A DNA stretch of 64,000 nucleotides. It comes from Toxorhynchites rutilus septentrionalis (lineage: Eukaryota > Arthropoda > Insecta > Diptera > Culicidae). Below the pieces are notes generated by a model. It was not told the DNA's origin. It saw only the letters and a list, made by a program, of their open reading frames with translations, and ran no database searches. The first letter of the stretch is position 1, and each line of letters opens with the position of its first letter. Made by a program: the position numbers and the translations under genes. Location of the stretch: contig NC_073746.1 in assembly GCF_029784135.1 (NCBI RefSeq), positions 50,552,393-50,616,392 of the forward strand, given 5' to 3'. Below, piece after piece: positions 1-10,260 of this stretch.

Positions 1-176
1 CGTATTATATTAAAATCGTGGAAAGAGAGATCATTTTGAGAAGAGAGCCAGGTTTCGGACAGAGCAAAAACATCACAATTGAGTTTATGAATTAGAAATT
101 TGAATGTATCCAATTGAGGGATAAGACTACGACAATTCCACTGTAAAACAGTGATATCTCCGACCTCTCTTAGACA
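1..176 (-). CDS. non-LTR retrotransposon ORF2, 5' end (endonuclease domain), partial
   Basis: This frame is open on the - strand from base 176 to the window edge. It reads an APE-type endonuclease N-terminus: the segment LQWNCRSL near its start, then a SETWL motif about 35 residues later, as in ORF2 of CR1/Jockey-group LINEs. Such ORF2 proteins nick the target and reverse-transcribe the element RNA. The frame overlaps the end of ORF1 by 7 bases in a different phase, and no ATG lies in frame at its start. ORF2 would therefore need frameshifting or reinitiation, or the start has mutated. The reverse transcriptase should lie left of the window. The clade is not settled from so short a piece. Confidence 0.72.
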
Positions 177-793
177 TCAAGAGAGATAATCATTGCAAGG
201 AGGGGCCATGTTTGCATCAATTGCTGCAAAATTGTCTTTAGTACTGGAAGCATTGCGGTGACAATGGTTCTGATGGAGTCGGAAACATTAAAACACGTGA
301 AGATTTGATCCACAAGGACAGACAACTTTATAAATCCCGATTGGGAAGTTGAACTGGACGGAAAAACAGGGACAGTTGGGGTTTTTGATGTCCCCTCGAG
401 TGCTGGGTTGTTCGAAGGTGAACTATTACCACGGAGGCCAGGAGGGACCTGATTTTGCTTATCCGCTGCACTCGATTTTTTGGACAAGCTAACAGGAGGT
501 ATCACCGGAGGGACTTGTCCTTGAACTTTGGGAGTGGTCACATTTTTGCGCCGGGGATTCCCTTGAGCGAGGAGAACAGAGGGAGAAGACGAGGTTAAAG
601 TTAAAGTGGGATCGTTAAGGGCAGATGGGAGATTTGCTAGTTTTTTGGAGGGAGGCTTGGTAGGGTTAGCTGACTCGTCCCCAGAAGAAGTATCTTCCGT
701 ATTTGGTACGCGTTTGAGTGACTTTTTTTTATCACTTAGGAGGGAACTGGAGTCAGAGACCTCCATATCCGAAGGTCCCCCACTCTCTGCCAT
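170..793 (-). CDS. non-LTR retrotransposon ORF1 (Gag-like, 207 aa)
   Basis: An intact 207-codon frame lies directly upstream of the ORF2 frame on the same strand, the normal LINE order. The N-terminal 150 residues are rich in Ser, Pro, Lys and Thr and look disordered and basic, fit for binding the element RNA. Residues from about 155 to 207 are hydrophobic and may form a helix for self-association. I see no CCHC zinc knuckle, which sets it apart from many I/R1-type ORF1 proteins. The start is the first Met after the GC-rich leader. An intact ORF1 next to an open ORF2 start suggests a fairly young insertion. The function is inferred from position, because the sequence itself is not one I recognise. 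Confidence 0.65.
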   Translation of the reverse strand: MAESGGPSDMEVSDSSSLLSDKKKSLKRVPNTEDTSSGDESANPTKPPSKKLANLPSALNDPTLTLTSSSPSVLLAQGNPRRKNVTTPKVQGQVPPVIPPVSLSKKSSAADKQNQVPPGLRGNSSPSNNPALEGTSKTPTVPVFPSSSTSQSGFIKLSVLVDQIFTCFNVSDSIRTIVTAMLPVLKTILQQLMQTWPLLAMIISLDV

Positions 794-1290
794 TTTAAAA
801 TTTGCACTTATATTCTAAGTATTTTTTGTTTTTTAAACAATATTTCACAATAAAATAATTCACAACACAAAAAAAAAACTTATAATTAATAAATATTTTC
901 TCTGAGTATATTTAATCTTATTCACCTATGAACGCACTCCAGTGCAGATGAACGGGAGCGCGCTGAAAGCTCGTTGGTGGTGAGAATGTGCTTACGACAC
1001 CACTACACACAGTCGTCGGTAAAAGCTTACCCGCACTGGTACTGTTGGCACGATGATTCGGCGAAAACTCCAATGTCGGCGAAGCAGCGACAAAATAAAA
1101 ACCAATCCTTGGTTTTCCGATGATGAAAGCCTCTATCCGCTTTCATTCAGGGTACTCCACTCACTATCCAGATAGCGAAATGAACTCTTCAGCGGCAAAA
1201 AAAAACAACAATCACGCGGTAACCGATAACGAAACTTAGACGCGACTTTCCTTCGTCTGGTTACTTCGGGCAATCGGCGAAGAATGATAG
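794..1290 (-). promoter_or_regulatory. probable 5' untranslated region / internal promoter of the LINE
   Basis: This stretch upstream of ORF1 is an AT-rich spacer (794-930) followed by about 350 bases much richer in CpG and GC than its surroundings. Family A repeat begins at about 1295. LINEs carry their promoter inside the 5' UTR, so this is its expected place. No core promoter element could be fixed. Confidence 0.4.
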
Positions 1291-1294
1291 AAAG

Positions 1295-1870
1295 TTAATG
1301 TCTTCGACAAAAGTTTATATTTTAACAAGATCTAAACCTTTGTTAAATACACTATATCGCTATCTTGACTTTAAACGAAATTGGGATTAGTTGTTTTTTT
1401 TTCGAAGGAAACAAGAAAAAGTTGTCGTTCGAAAAACTTTTTCCCTGTAAAAGTGCCCATCTTCCGATGTATGGACGACTTGTTGTAAATTTTAAGGGCT
1501 ATTCATGTATGTATTTTTGGGAATTTTAAAAATATACGTTTTTGAGAAAAATGAATTTTAATTTTTATAATAACTTTTTTGTCAGCGAAATTTTTTTCCA
1601 AAAAATTTTTGGTATTTTTTGTGAAAGTTTTAACAATTTCCTACATTTCATCCTTTGACAAAAATTTTGCAGGTATCCTAGTTTTTATGTTATAAAGTAA
1701 GTTTTGTAGAAAATTAAGAAAAAAAATGGCTTTTTCCTAAAAGAAGTCTAATTATTTTTCGAATATTACAAGTATGCAAAGTTGCTTAAATGACCCATGA
1801 CTTTACACCCACAACGTTTCACTGTTATTTGAAATGGCGCTGCCAACGGCCAGTCGAGTTGGCATGAAAA
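1295..1870 (+). repeat. family A interspersed repeat, copy 1
   Basis: This AT-rich segment aligns by eye along most of its length with 9090-9700 (same strand), with 8235-8550 (opposite strand) and with shorter pieces at 59895-60040 and 60930-61105. Shared landmarks are GATCTAAA near the left, a GACTTGTTG-type block, a GAGAAAAATGAATT block and a final CACAACGTTTC followed by GGCATGAAA. It has no coding content. It is probably a non-autonomous DNA element or a decayed retrotransposon part. Confidence 0.6.
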
Positions 1871-2364
1871 TCGTCTTTGGTCACAGACACAGAAATTTTA
1901 CCAAATGACAAATGTAGGCATTACGTGATTGAATTTCGTCTATGGTATGCAAGGAACATTACCAACCCGAAAAAATATTTGTGCGACCGGGAATTGAACC
2001 CAATACCTATATTTGTATCAGCCGTGAATTTACAAGAGTCTTTCCGCTTCACTAGATTCCCGATAACGGTCTGCTGATGCGATCGTTCTCCAGTCCAGAC
2101 AGCTGAGCAAACTCAAGCAAACACTTCAAAAGCCCTTCATAACCCAAACATGTCTACACAATTTGATATGCCACAACCAAGAAAAAACATCGCTATAACC
2201 ATCTACTTAAAAGATAAGTTTACGAGAATTCCGGTTGGGCTATTCCTAGCACATCTCCAGTTTCTTCGTTAGAGCCTTTAAATGGGTTTTACTGACACTT
2301 CAGGTTCTTCATTACTTGAAGACAAACATGTTCATCAGAATTTGCTATCAAATCTGCCGCACAA
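1871..2364. other. no gene seen; tRNA-like B-box remnant
   Basis: No convincing coding frame. Reading the - strand near 1985-2010 gives a pol III B-box-like GGTTCAATTCC, but no matching A box or cloverleaf, so at most it is a decayed SINE head. Confidence 0.3.
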
Positions 2365-2515
2365 AAATATTATATATAAAAATCTCGAGTCACGATGTTC
2401 GTGGTTGAACTCTTCCGAAATGGTTCGACCAATTTTAATGGAATTATACACAAAAAGTTTGTTAGCCATGAGAAAAGGTCGTAAACTATATAACATACAG
2501 CTAGAATACCGATTA
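2365..2515 (-). mobile_element. RTE-like LINE 3' tail, truncated
   Basis: On the - strand this matches the segment at 28770-28928. Both share a stretch ending in a Phe-rich, AT-rich 3' tail, with the AAAATTGGTCGAACC/ATCGGTCAAGCC block, a GAGTTC(GA)ACnACGAACATCGTGAC block and a TTTTTATATATAA end. Blocks of this kind close RTE-type LINEs and the SINEs that copy them. Severely 5' truncated, no coding sequence left. Confidence 0.5.
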
Positions 2516-2677
2516 GGGTGACCGTATGCAGAAAAAAATCTATTTTTCAGAATATTTTTTTTCCTTTTTATGTTTGGATTAAAAAAATACATAAAAATCC
2601 AAGTTTTCATCCTCTTAACCCCACCCGCTGTTTTTATTTCTTGATTTTAGTATTTTTGTATACAAAATCTAGATATA

Positions 2678-3978
2678 CAACCAACCCATGACAAACCGAT
2701 ATAGTGGTTGTAAGCTCTTCTTGAAAAGTGGTAGTTTGTTCTTTATCGCAAAACATTAGACCCGTTTTTTTTTATTTTTTTCAGCAGGGTGACCATTTCT
2801 ATTTTAGGTTTGACCGAAAAATCAACTTTTTCCTCTTTTTTTCTAAAAAAGACCTTTTTCAAAATTTCATAACTTTTGAACTACTGAACCGATCCAGATG
2901 ATCGACATAATAAATTAAAGCCAATCACCTGAAAATTCGAATTCGGTATTGATTGTTTTCGTTTTTTATTGTTTTCAGAGTCTCGGGACCAAGCTATATT
3001 TTTTAATATTTTTTTCAGAAAAGCTGAGGGTATTTCACATAACATATGTCGAAACCAGAGAAGCATTTTTTTCGTTTTTGAGTTATGATTTTTCAAAGTT
3101 AACCGATGGTCCAAAAAATCATTTTTCACTTTTTTTTTTTTCCAAAATTGGCTTTGTTCGAAAATTTATTACTTTTGAACAACTGAACCGATTCAGATGA
3201 TCAATATATAAAATTAAAGCCAATCAGCTAACTCTCTGATTTTTGGATATGTTTTGTAAAAAACCTCACCTTTCAAGAAAAAATATAAAAAAATATCGCA
3301 TCCTTGGTCCCGAAACCATGTAAACTATAAAAATCTAATACAATAAATAATTTCGAAACCAAAATCCATTTTTTTCGCAATTCTAATATTTTTCAAAAAA
3401 GATTATCTAATTGGCTTTAATTTTATGTGTCGATCATCTGAATCGGTCCAGTAGATCAAAAGCTATGATTTTTTGTGAATGCAATAAAGAGGAAAAAATT
3501 ATTTATCGAACCATATGTTAACTTTGAAACATCATGACTCAAAAACGAAGAAAAATACCTCTCTGGTTTCATATGTCGAATGTGTAAAATCCTCAGCTTT
3601 CAAGAAAAAAATATAAAAAAGTATAGCGCTTTTGGTCTCGAGACTATGAAAATAATAAAACACGAATACAAACAATAATAACGAGAACAGAATTCGAATT
3701 TTCTGCAGATATAGTTTTTTTTTCCAGATGATTGCCTTTAATTTGATATGTTGATCATCTGAATCGGTCTAGTAGTTCAAAAGTTATGAATTTTTGGAAA
3801 AAAATCATTTTTGGAAAGAAGAGGAAAAAGTTGATTCTTCGGACAACCCTAAAATGGAAATGGTCACCCTAATGAAAAAATAAAAAAATACGGGTCAAAT
3901 GTTTCGCGAAAGAGAACAAAATTACCAATTTTCACGAAAATCTGAGAACCACTATATCGGTTTGGCATGGAATGGCTG
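2678..3978. mobile_element. family B foldback element, full-length copy (B1)
   Basis: The left end runs through ACAAACCGATATAGTGGTT and the right end is its inverted copy, AACCACTATATCGGTTTGGC. Each is followed inward by matching inverted blocks (GGTGACCATTTC, then ATTCATAACTTTTGAACTAC, AGATGATCGACAT, then TGAGTTATGATTTTTCAAAG). The two halves therefore pair over roughly 600 bases each, and TA flanks both ends. There is no transposase frame. At least seven more complete or partial copies lie in this window. A TA target and long inverted arms fit a Tc1/mariner-type non-autonomous or foldback element. Confidence 0.75.
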
Positions 3979-3980
3979 TA

Positions 3981-4330
3981 TATATAAATGGATTTCTGTC
4001 TGTCTGTCTATCTGATTGTTATGGACTCGGATATTACTGAACCGATCGGGAAAGGCATAACTCATGAACTAATCAAGCAAACGGGAACAAATTTAGCATA
4101 TGGAGAATTTAGGGGGCAATAATTGTTTATATGATGATTTGACAATCCTTCCTCCTCTCTAAAGGCAAGGGGGCTGCCATACAAATGAAACACGAACTTC
4201 TACATAACTCGAGAACTAATCAAGCAAATGGAGCCAAATTTGGGATGTGAGGGTTTTTGGATACGAGAAATGTTTCTATGATGGCATGACACCCCTCCCT
4301 TCTCTGAAATGGAGAGGAGTCCCATATTTC
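3981..4330 (-). mobile_element. family D element, partial (D2)
   Basis: This is a reverse-strand copy of the right part of the element at 7048-8033. It has a GTCTGTCTGTCTATCTG microsatellite end, then GACTCGG and ACTGAACCGAT, then two of the internal units that contain AATCAAGCAAATGGAGCC and CATACAAATGAAACAC. It abuts the right end of the B1 foldback directly. Confidence 0.6.
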
Positions 4331-4504
4331 AACCAAACATATTCCAACCAAACATGACAATTGAAAACTTTCGGAAAACTCTGAAGGAAAATGCGAAAAT
4401 TCAAAAAATTCCATTTGATGTTCGCGCTAACGAAACTGAGTTTTGTTCGAAAGTGGAAATGGATTTCAATGTGTTAAACGCACGCCTATATCTTCTTCTA
4501 TCTA

Positions 4505-5082
4505 CGAGGGTCGTTCAAAAAATAAGACAAAAAACAAGGTGATTTTCGTAATTTACGTTTTATTTTCTATTTTTCTACATAATCGCCGTAACATTCGAGG
4601 CATTTTTCATAGCGTGGCGCGAGTTTTTCTATTCCGAGCGTGAAGTGCGTAGTGTCCAACTTTTTGAAGTACGATGTAACTGCGTCACGAATTTCTTCAG
4701 TGTTATCGAATCGTTGACCGCCGAACGCCTGTTTCATCACCGGGAATAAGTGATAGTCGTTAGGGGCGAGGTCTGGGAAGTAAGAAGGATGCTCGAACAC
4801 AGTCCATTTGATTTTTTTCAATTGCTCTTGAGTTACGCGAGCAGAATGGGGCCGCGCATTATCGTGGATGAGGAACACTCCTTTCATCAATAAACCTGAT
4901 CTTTTGTTCTTAATCGCGGTTCTTAATTGTGCCACGCTATGAAAAATGCCTCGAACGTTACGGCGATTATGTAGAAAAATAAAAAATAAAACGTAGATTA
5001 CGAAAATCACCTTGTTTTTTGTTCCTACTTTATTTTTCCGCGATTTCTGAGGCATTGAAACTTATTTTTGGAACGACCCTCT
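4505..5082 (-). mobile_element. rearranged mariner element with long inverted arms
   Basis: Inverted ends AGGGTCGTTC(A/C) are flanked by TA on both sides. The left arm (to about 4622) reappears inverted from about 4929 to the right end, interrupted there by a roughly 37-base block holding a start codon and about 11 codons. Both arms contain the codons for the transposase C-terminus, so the right arm was probably made by an inverted copying event during repair. Length 578 bases, against about 1.3 kb for a full mariner. Confidence 0.7.
4567..5055 (-). pseudogene. mariner transposase, C-terminal half (DD34D)
   Basis: The 162-codon frame carries the second and third catalytic aspartates of a mariner transposase: D65 in HDNARPH and D100 in PDLAPNDYHLF, exactly 34 residues apart as in the DD34D mariner class. 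It ends with the family's usual C-terminal block (KCLECYGDYVEK). Residues 1 to about 42 are not original sequence order. Residues 1-11 look like the true N-terminus, and the next 30 come from the inverted arm. The DNA-binding domain and first catalytic Asp are missing, so it cannot be an active enzyme. The gap-free C-terminal half suggests a fairly recent insertion. Confidence 0.8.
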
Positions 5083-5084
5083 TA

Positions 5085-5625
5085 TTATACCGTTCTCAAA
5101 GCTTTTGTCGCTCATACTGGTATAAAATACCAGTATTCTCATCTTTGAACCGATATAAATTTCTTTGTTTTCACAATATTGAATGGGTTCAATTTAATAT
5201 TGGATTGTGTATCTATGCATTAGATTGAGAGAATGATCATAAGCCTTATTTGTTATTTGTCATTTCTCAAAGAGAAGTGAGAAACCATTCTCAACAGTGC
5301 TAGCATACGAACAGTATGTGGGTCATCATCCACTAGCCATGTGTCCTCTTGGCATTTTCTGCAAATAAACCCCTCTCTGCTTATCCCAAACAATTCATCT
5401 TTAGACTACATTGGTTCTTAATAGCTCCCCCGTCGATTGTACTCCGAGCTCAAGAATTCACTTGCCGGTAGAACCGGAGCCAGGAGCTATCTGAAGAATT
5501 CATCGAATCCGAGTGGACATCTCCAATCACTCTGGTGGTTTGTTTTCTTTTTCCTCCTACGCCATCAATAAAACATCTGCGGTCCCATTTCGTTGATTGG
5601 TTAGCAACCAGAAGCCATCGGCGGG
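5085..5625. other. single-copy-looking spacer, no gene recognised
   Basis: No copy elsewhere in the window and no clear frame. GC content rises toward 5500-5620, leading into the TATA-box region. Confidence 0.3.
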
Positions 5626-5628
5626 GGT

Positions 5629-5662
5629 TATAAAAAGGACAGCCACTTCGGCAAATAGCCTA
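5629..5662 (+). promoter_or_regulatory. candidate core promoter (TATA box)
   Basis: TATAAAAA at 5629-5636 sits in a GC-richer, non-repeated island. A start site about 30 bases downstream would fall near 5658-5662. I see no strong initiator match. The only support is the match itself, the island context and the open frame that follows. Confidence 0.35.
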
Positions 5663-5690
5663 CACAAACACACTCTTCGGACTGGATCGG

Positions 5691-5816
5691 ATGGATCGCA
5701 ATAAAAACCGGTCCACCGCAGATCTTGATTGTGACTCCCCCACACCGACCGCCCACTTCCGCCAAAGCCAGCGGCCGCTCAAAACACGAAACAGAGTGGG
5801 GAAATTCAAATCATAA
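5691..5816 (+). CDS. candidate short coding exon or small ORF (41 aa), function unknown
   Basis: An ATG 55 bases after the TATA box opens a 41-codon frame that begins MDRNKNRSTADLD and is polar and basic, with no membrane segment. Base use is GC-richer than the flanks. It could be a first coding exon, a small ORF in a leader, or chance. A good splice donor inside the frame was not found; the nearest downstream candidate (CAG/GTTGAA near 5963) lies beyond the stop. I do not recognise the peptide. Confidence 0.25.
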   Translation: MDRNKNRSTADLDCDSPTPTAHFRQSQRPLKTRNRVGKFKS

Positions 5817-6244
5817 ACCTGAGCGCTTTCCGATTCCGAGATTATTGCCGCACTAATATTCCCCCGCCGTGGGTCGGTCTTTCTTTTGTTGCGAGTTCCG
5901 AGGAAATGAGCTGCGAAGAAGGGGTGTCAAGGGCCCCCCGATTGTCATTGCTGTGGAAACAGGTTGAATGAGGGAAGATTTTTTCTGTGCAAAGTCGTGT
6001 TGGTGCAGATTTTTGCTTTTGTTGAAATTAAAATTGAAAGAATGGAAGTCCGCTCTTGTTGTTTGCTTTCATTGCAGTAATTGCAAATAATATAAAGGGA
6101 TATTTTTTCTTTTTATTTTCATTGAATCTGTGGGAAAAGCTCTGCAGAAGTATTTTCTTATGCGTTTCCTTAAAGGGTTATTTTTGACGGATCCGTTTTA
6201 AAATAAAACACAACAATTGACGAATTTCTTGCCAACTTGACTGA
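5817..6244. other. non-repeated spacer
   Basis: The GC-rich island continues to about 5960 (with a C-run near 5935), then AT-rich sequence. No gene recognised. Confidence 0.3.
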
Positions 6245-6395
6245 CCATTGTAGGTGTGAAGACATTGCACAATGCACAATGGTCCAGGAGATGCATTTAA
6301 GTGGAAGCTTGACAGTTGTTCTCTAGACATAAACTGTCTTAGACAAAGTTGTTACTCATAATAGAGCGCTCGCTTTTATGTTGTCAAAAATAGGG

Positions 6396-6597
6396 ATCCC
6401 TTATACCCCATCCTTTTCCTGAGAAAATGTCACCCTTTTAATCTCGAGTCCACCACGAGTAATCGGTTTCCCACATTACTAACCATAGATTTAAGAAAAT
6501 TGTTCATATATATAGTTTTAAAAATATATTTAAGATTTCGGCTCCTTTAAACTTATGTAACTGAGCCTGTAAAAATAAACGAATTTATAAAAAAAAA
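6396..6597 (+). mobile_element. non-LTR retrotransposon 3' end with A-tail
   Basis: The same 3' sequence recurs at 29390-29575 (CCCATCCTTTTCCTGA, then CGAGTAATCGGTTT, then ACTTATGTAACTGAGCCTG), followed by an A-rich tail. ATAGGG borders both sides (6390-6395 and 6598-6603), which fits a target-site duplication inside the C repeat. No coding part remains. Confidence 0.6.
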
Positions 6598-7047
6598 ATA
6601 GGGTGACCAAAATTGTCGATTAAATAAAAAATATAATTTTTCAAATTTATAGATAGAGGTATGTTTAATAGTTCGACAATATTATAGCTACAGTTGTTTG
6701 AACCATATTTTGGCAACAAATTTTGTTTCTATCTCTTAAAATAACTGATATAGCGCCTTTTTTCTAAGCTGCGTTAGGGTCACCATAAAAAAAACTATTT
6801 CATTGTTCTAAATTTTATATTTCAAACTCTACATGCAAACTGTCTTCGATAGACTTTTAGAACTATACAAACTTTTAGAAATAATACAAACGTTTTGCGA
6901 TCCAGAACTTGTCAATATCTCAGCTCCACTCAAAGTTATTGATATTTCTTCCCAAAAAATACACTCTCTTTATTTATCTGTCATTCTTTCTGGGGCAGAA
7001 AAAAAATATTCTTTGGCGGAACTCGAAAGAACAAATTTTACTCTATA

Positions 7048-8033
7048 CTAGCTGACCCGGCAAACTTTGTACCGCCCAAAATTTGTGTTTTGTTTTCAAT
7101 ACCTTCAAACATTCACATGTACTTTCTTACTATGAGCTATTGGTCCAATCGCAAAACTATTCATTGGTTGGTCTTCTAATCGACCCCGATCATTATAATA
7201 TCAGATTATTTTCAGACACAATTCTCGTTCAAGATTTTTCAACCACTTGCAAATAACATGTTTCTCCGTTACATAATATAAAACAGAACAAAACAAGAAA
7301 TATGATAGAATTAAGACAGACCCCTACCCTCTTCTCCCCATAGACAGGGGGAAGGAGTGTCTATTCACCACAGAAACGTTTCGTGTCCCCTAAAATCTTC
7401 ACATGTCAACTTTGGCTCCATTTGCTTGATTAGTTTTCGAGTTATGCAGAAATTTGTTTTTCATTTGTATGACAGCCCACCCTAAGAGAGGGGGTGGAGT
7501 GTCGAACCACCATGGAAACATTTATTGCACCCTAAAACCTCCACATGACAAATATCATTTCCTTTGGTTGATTAGTTTTCGGGTTATGCAGAAATTTGTG
7601 TTTCATTTGTATGGCAGCCCTCCCTAAGAGGAGTATCTAACCACCGTAAAAACAGTTATTGCACCCTGAAACCTTCACATGCCAAATTTGAAAAAAATTG
7701 TGTTTCATTTGTATGGCAGCCCCCTCCCCCCCTAGAGAGGGGGCAGGAGTGTCTAACCACCATAGAACCATTTATTGCACCCTAACACCCATATGTCAAA
7801 TTTCGATTCATTTGCTTGATTAATTATCAAGTAATGTAGAAATTTGTGTTTAATTTGTATGGCAGCCCCCCCTCAGAGAGGGTGGAAGGGTTTCAAACTA
7901 TAACGAAAACCTTCCCCGGCCCCAAAAACCCCTACATACCAATTTTTATGTTCATCGGTTCAGTAGTTTCCGAGTCCATAAGAATCAGACAGACAGACAG
8001 AAATCCATTTTTATATATATAGATAGATAGATA
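7048..8033 (+). mobile_element. family D element with GACA/GATA microsatellite end (D1)
   Basis: It starts CTAGCTGACCCGGCAAAC and ends in a CAGACAGACAGAAATCC block, TTTTTATATATATAG and a GATA run. Between them are four or five diverged internal units of roughly 110-140 bases, each with TTCATTTGTATGGCAGCCC, a G-rich patch and a conserved ATTGCACCCTAAA or similar. It sits inside family C. Sequences with these two ends are widespread in insect genomes; I believe they are non-autonomous, but the class is not settled here. Confidence 0.6.
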
Positions 8034-8234
8034 ATATGTGATTTTTTTAAAACTATGTTATTTGTTTGTGTTTGAGTAAATCAAAATTGAAATCATTAGA
8101 TTTTGGGTGAAACCTCATCAATAATTTTAAGCAGCATTAAGATATTGACAAGTTCTGCAATTCATTCAAGTTCATTTAAGCAATTTTCCATACTTGAAAT
8201 CTTCGAAAAATATTTAGAGTACTTTTTGAAAGCG

Positions 8235-8550
8235 GTCAAAATTTGATTCTTTATTTTTTACAAAAATTTATAAATCAAAAACTTTAACATCTCCACAATT
8301 TTGGTCAAAGGATGAAATGTAGAAAATTGCATGAATTTTCATAGAAAATTGCCAAGAATTTGTTGAAGAAAAGTTACATTAAAAGAAGGTATTTTTTTAA
8401 TTGAAATTCATTTTCCTCAAAAACGTATATTTTAAAATTCTCAAAATATATATATATATATTTGAAGAGCCCTTTCTATTTCCAACAAGTCACCCCATAC
8501 ATCAAAAAATAGGCACGTTTACATGAAAAAAGTTTTTCTAACGTCGGGCA
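8235..8550 (-). repeat. family A repeat, copy 2 (inverted)
   Basis: Reverse complement of family A: the ATCCTTTGACCAAAA-type block, TTCATTTTTCTC-type block and AACAAGTCACCC block appear in reverse order relative to 9090-9700. With that copy it forms an inverted pair around a mariner remnant. Confidence 0.55.
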
Positions 8551-8604
8551 ACGTATGAATACGTCGGCCATGCATCTACATCGACGGCCACGCGGAATAT
8601 TCAC

Positions 8605-9075
8605 GGCCAAAAGGTTATGCTGTCTATTTGGTGGGACCAGCTGGGTGTGGTGTACTATGAGCTGTTAAAACCGAATAAAGCCATTACGGGGGACCTCTGC
8701 CGACGACAATTGATGCGTTTGAGCCGTGCACTGAAGGAAAAACAGCCACAATACGAGCAAAGACACGATAAAGTTATTTTGCAGCACGACAATGCTCGGC
8801 CGCATGTCGCGAAAGCGGTCAAAACATTCTTGGAAATGCTGAAATGGGAGGTCGTATCCCAGCCGCCGTACTCTCTAGACATTGCTCCGTCCGATTACTA
8901 CATTTTTCGATATATGTAACATGGTCTGGTTGACCAGCACTTCTCCAATTTTGATGGGGGGAAGTTGTGACTAGCATTGGGCAATACTTTGAATATTAAA
9001 TTTGTGACCGTTTTTGCAGAATAAAACATGAATTTTTGAAAAAATATCCATGAAACTTTCCGGTACTCCTTTTAG
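8605..9075 (+). pseudogene. mariner transposase fragment (DD34D), C-terminal part
   Basis: The frame at 8617-8919 reads a mariner catalytic core: SIWWDQLGVVYYELLKPN, then D58 in QHDNARPH and D93 in DIAPSDYYIF, 34 residues apart. The frame stops soon after the third Asp; the usual remaining 60 residues are absent or scrambled. Near 9045-9075 the sequence GAAACTTTCCGGTACTCC resembles an inverted mariner end, related to the GGTGTACCGGTAAGTTTC end at 52523. N-terminal DNA-binding domain and first catalytic Asp are missing. A dead copy, of a lineage different from the mariner at 4505. Confidence 0.8.
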
Positions 9076-9089
9076 TTAATAGGTAATAG

Positions 9090-9700
9090 GTAATAGCTTT
9101 TAGTTAAGATCTTCTATAAAAGATCATATTTTAATAAGATCTAAAATCTTGACAAAATAAAGATTAGTTGTACTTTTTCAAAGAAAACATGAAAAACTTT
9201 TTCTCCGAAAAAGGACCCATCTTTCGAAGAATGGGTGACGTATTGGAAATTTTGAGGGCTATTCGCATACTTTTTTGAGCATTAAAAAAATTAATTTTTG
9301 AGAAAAATGAATTAAAATTTTTATAATTTTTTTTTCAGTGTAACTTTTATTTGAAAAATTTTGATATTTTTTATGAAAATTTAACAAAATAATTTTCTAT
9401 ACTTCATACTTTGACCAGAATTTTGTGGATATCATAGTTTCTTTTAGTCATGATGTTTTTGTAAACAATAAAGAAAAAAAAGTTGACCCTATTCAAAAAA
9501 TATTTCAATTCTTTTTCGAAGGTTTCAAGTAGGCAGATTGCTTAAATTACCAATGTCTTTAAATCCACAACGTTTCTCTGCTATCTGAGATGGTACTGCC
9601 AACTCCTAAGACGTAATGACGGCATGAAATCTGTCAATTGCAAAAAGTCGATGAAAATTTTATCATTTGATAAATAATTACTTTTATGTTTTAGTTTCTT
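9090..9700 (+). repeat. family A repeat, copy 3
   Basis: Aligns with 1295-1870 over nearly the full length, down to CCACAACGTTTC and GGCATGAAAT near the right end. No coding content. Confidence 0.6.
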
Positions 9701-10260
9701 GCATAGGGTGGCCGCAATTGCGTCCCAACAAAAGGTCCAATTTTCAACAACTTTTTTTGAGAGTTATTTATATTTCGATATTTCATCAATGACTCGTGTA
9801 ATTTATTCCAATTGGTCAATTTTTTCGCATTCTATCAGAAATTAAAATTTGAAAATCGAACCTCCAAATAATCACCCTGTTTGGCCGAAGTAGGTATATG
9901 ATATTCATAAAAGTTCATAATCATTTACACCCTATTGGGGCTTTTGAATCTTGTTGGAGAGCATTTATTCCTTTCCGATAGAAATTTCAAAGTGTGGATA
10001 TCTATAGTTACTTCCACCATATTCAGTTGGCGGCGCTGTTACTGAGACTCGTGAAAGGGTCGGTTAAGAACCATACTTTTTTCCTTGTTCTCCAAACTTT
10101 GCAGCCCAATTTCTACTTGCACCAGTTTACCTGTTGCGTGGGAATCGTTTTTTGGTAATTTTCGAAAGAAAACACCATCCGTGGATCATATCTCAGTGGT
10201 TTAGTTTTCCCAACAAACAAAATAAATTTATATTTTCTGTTCATAAAAAAAAGAAATTAT
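9701..10260. other. AT-rich spacer, nothing recognised
   Basis: No coding frame and no match to other parts of the window that I could see. Confidence 0.3.

Larger units (their letters stand above)
6245..8234. mobile_element. family C foldback element, copy 1, split by two insertions
   Basis: Pieces at 6245-6395, 6598-7047 and 8034-8234 align with the C copy at 38820-39790. Landmarks are TGCATTTAAGTGGAA, GACAAAGTTGTTAC, ATAGATAGAGGTA, TAGCGCCTTTT and CAATATCTCA. The gaps are filled by a LINE tail and by element D, so C is older than both. Confidence 0.6.

Noticed and set aside
1985..2010. SINE on the - strand
   Set aside because: Only a B-box-like sequence is present; no A box, no tail and no second copy in the window.
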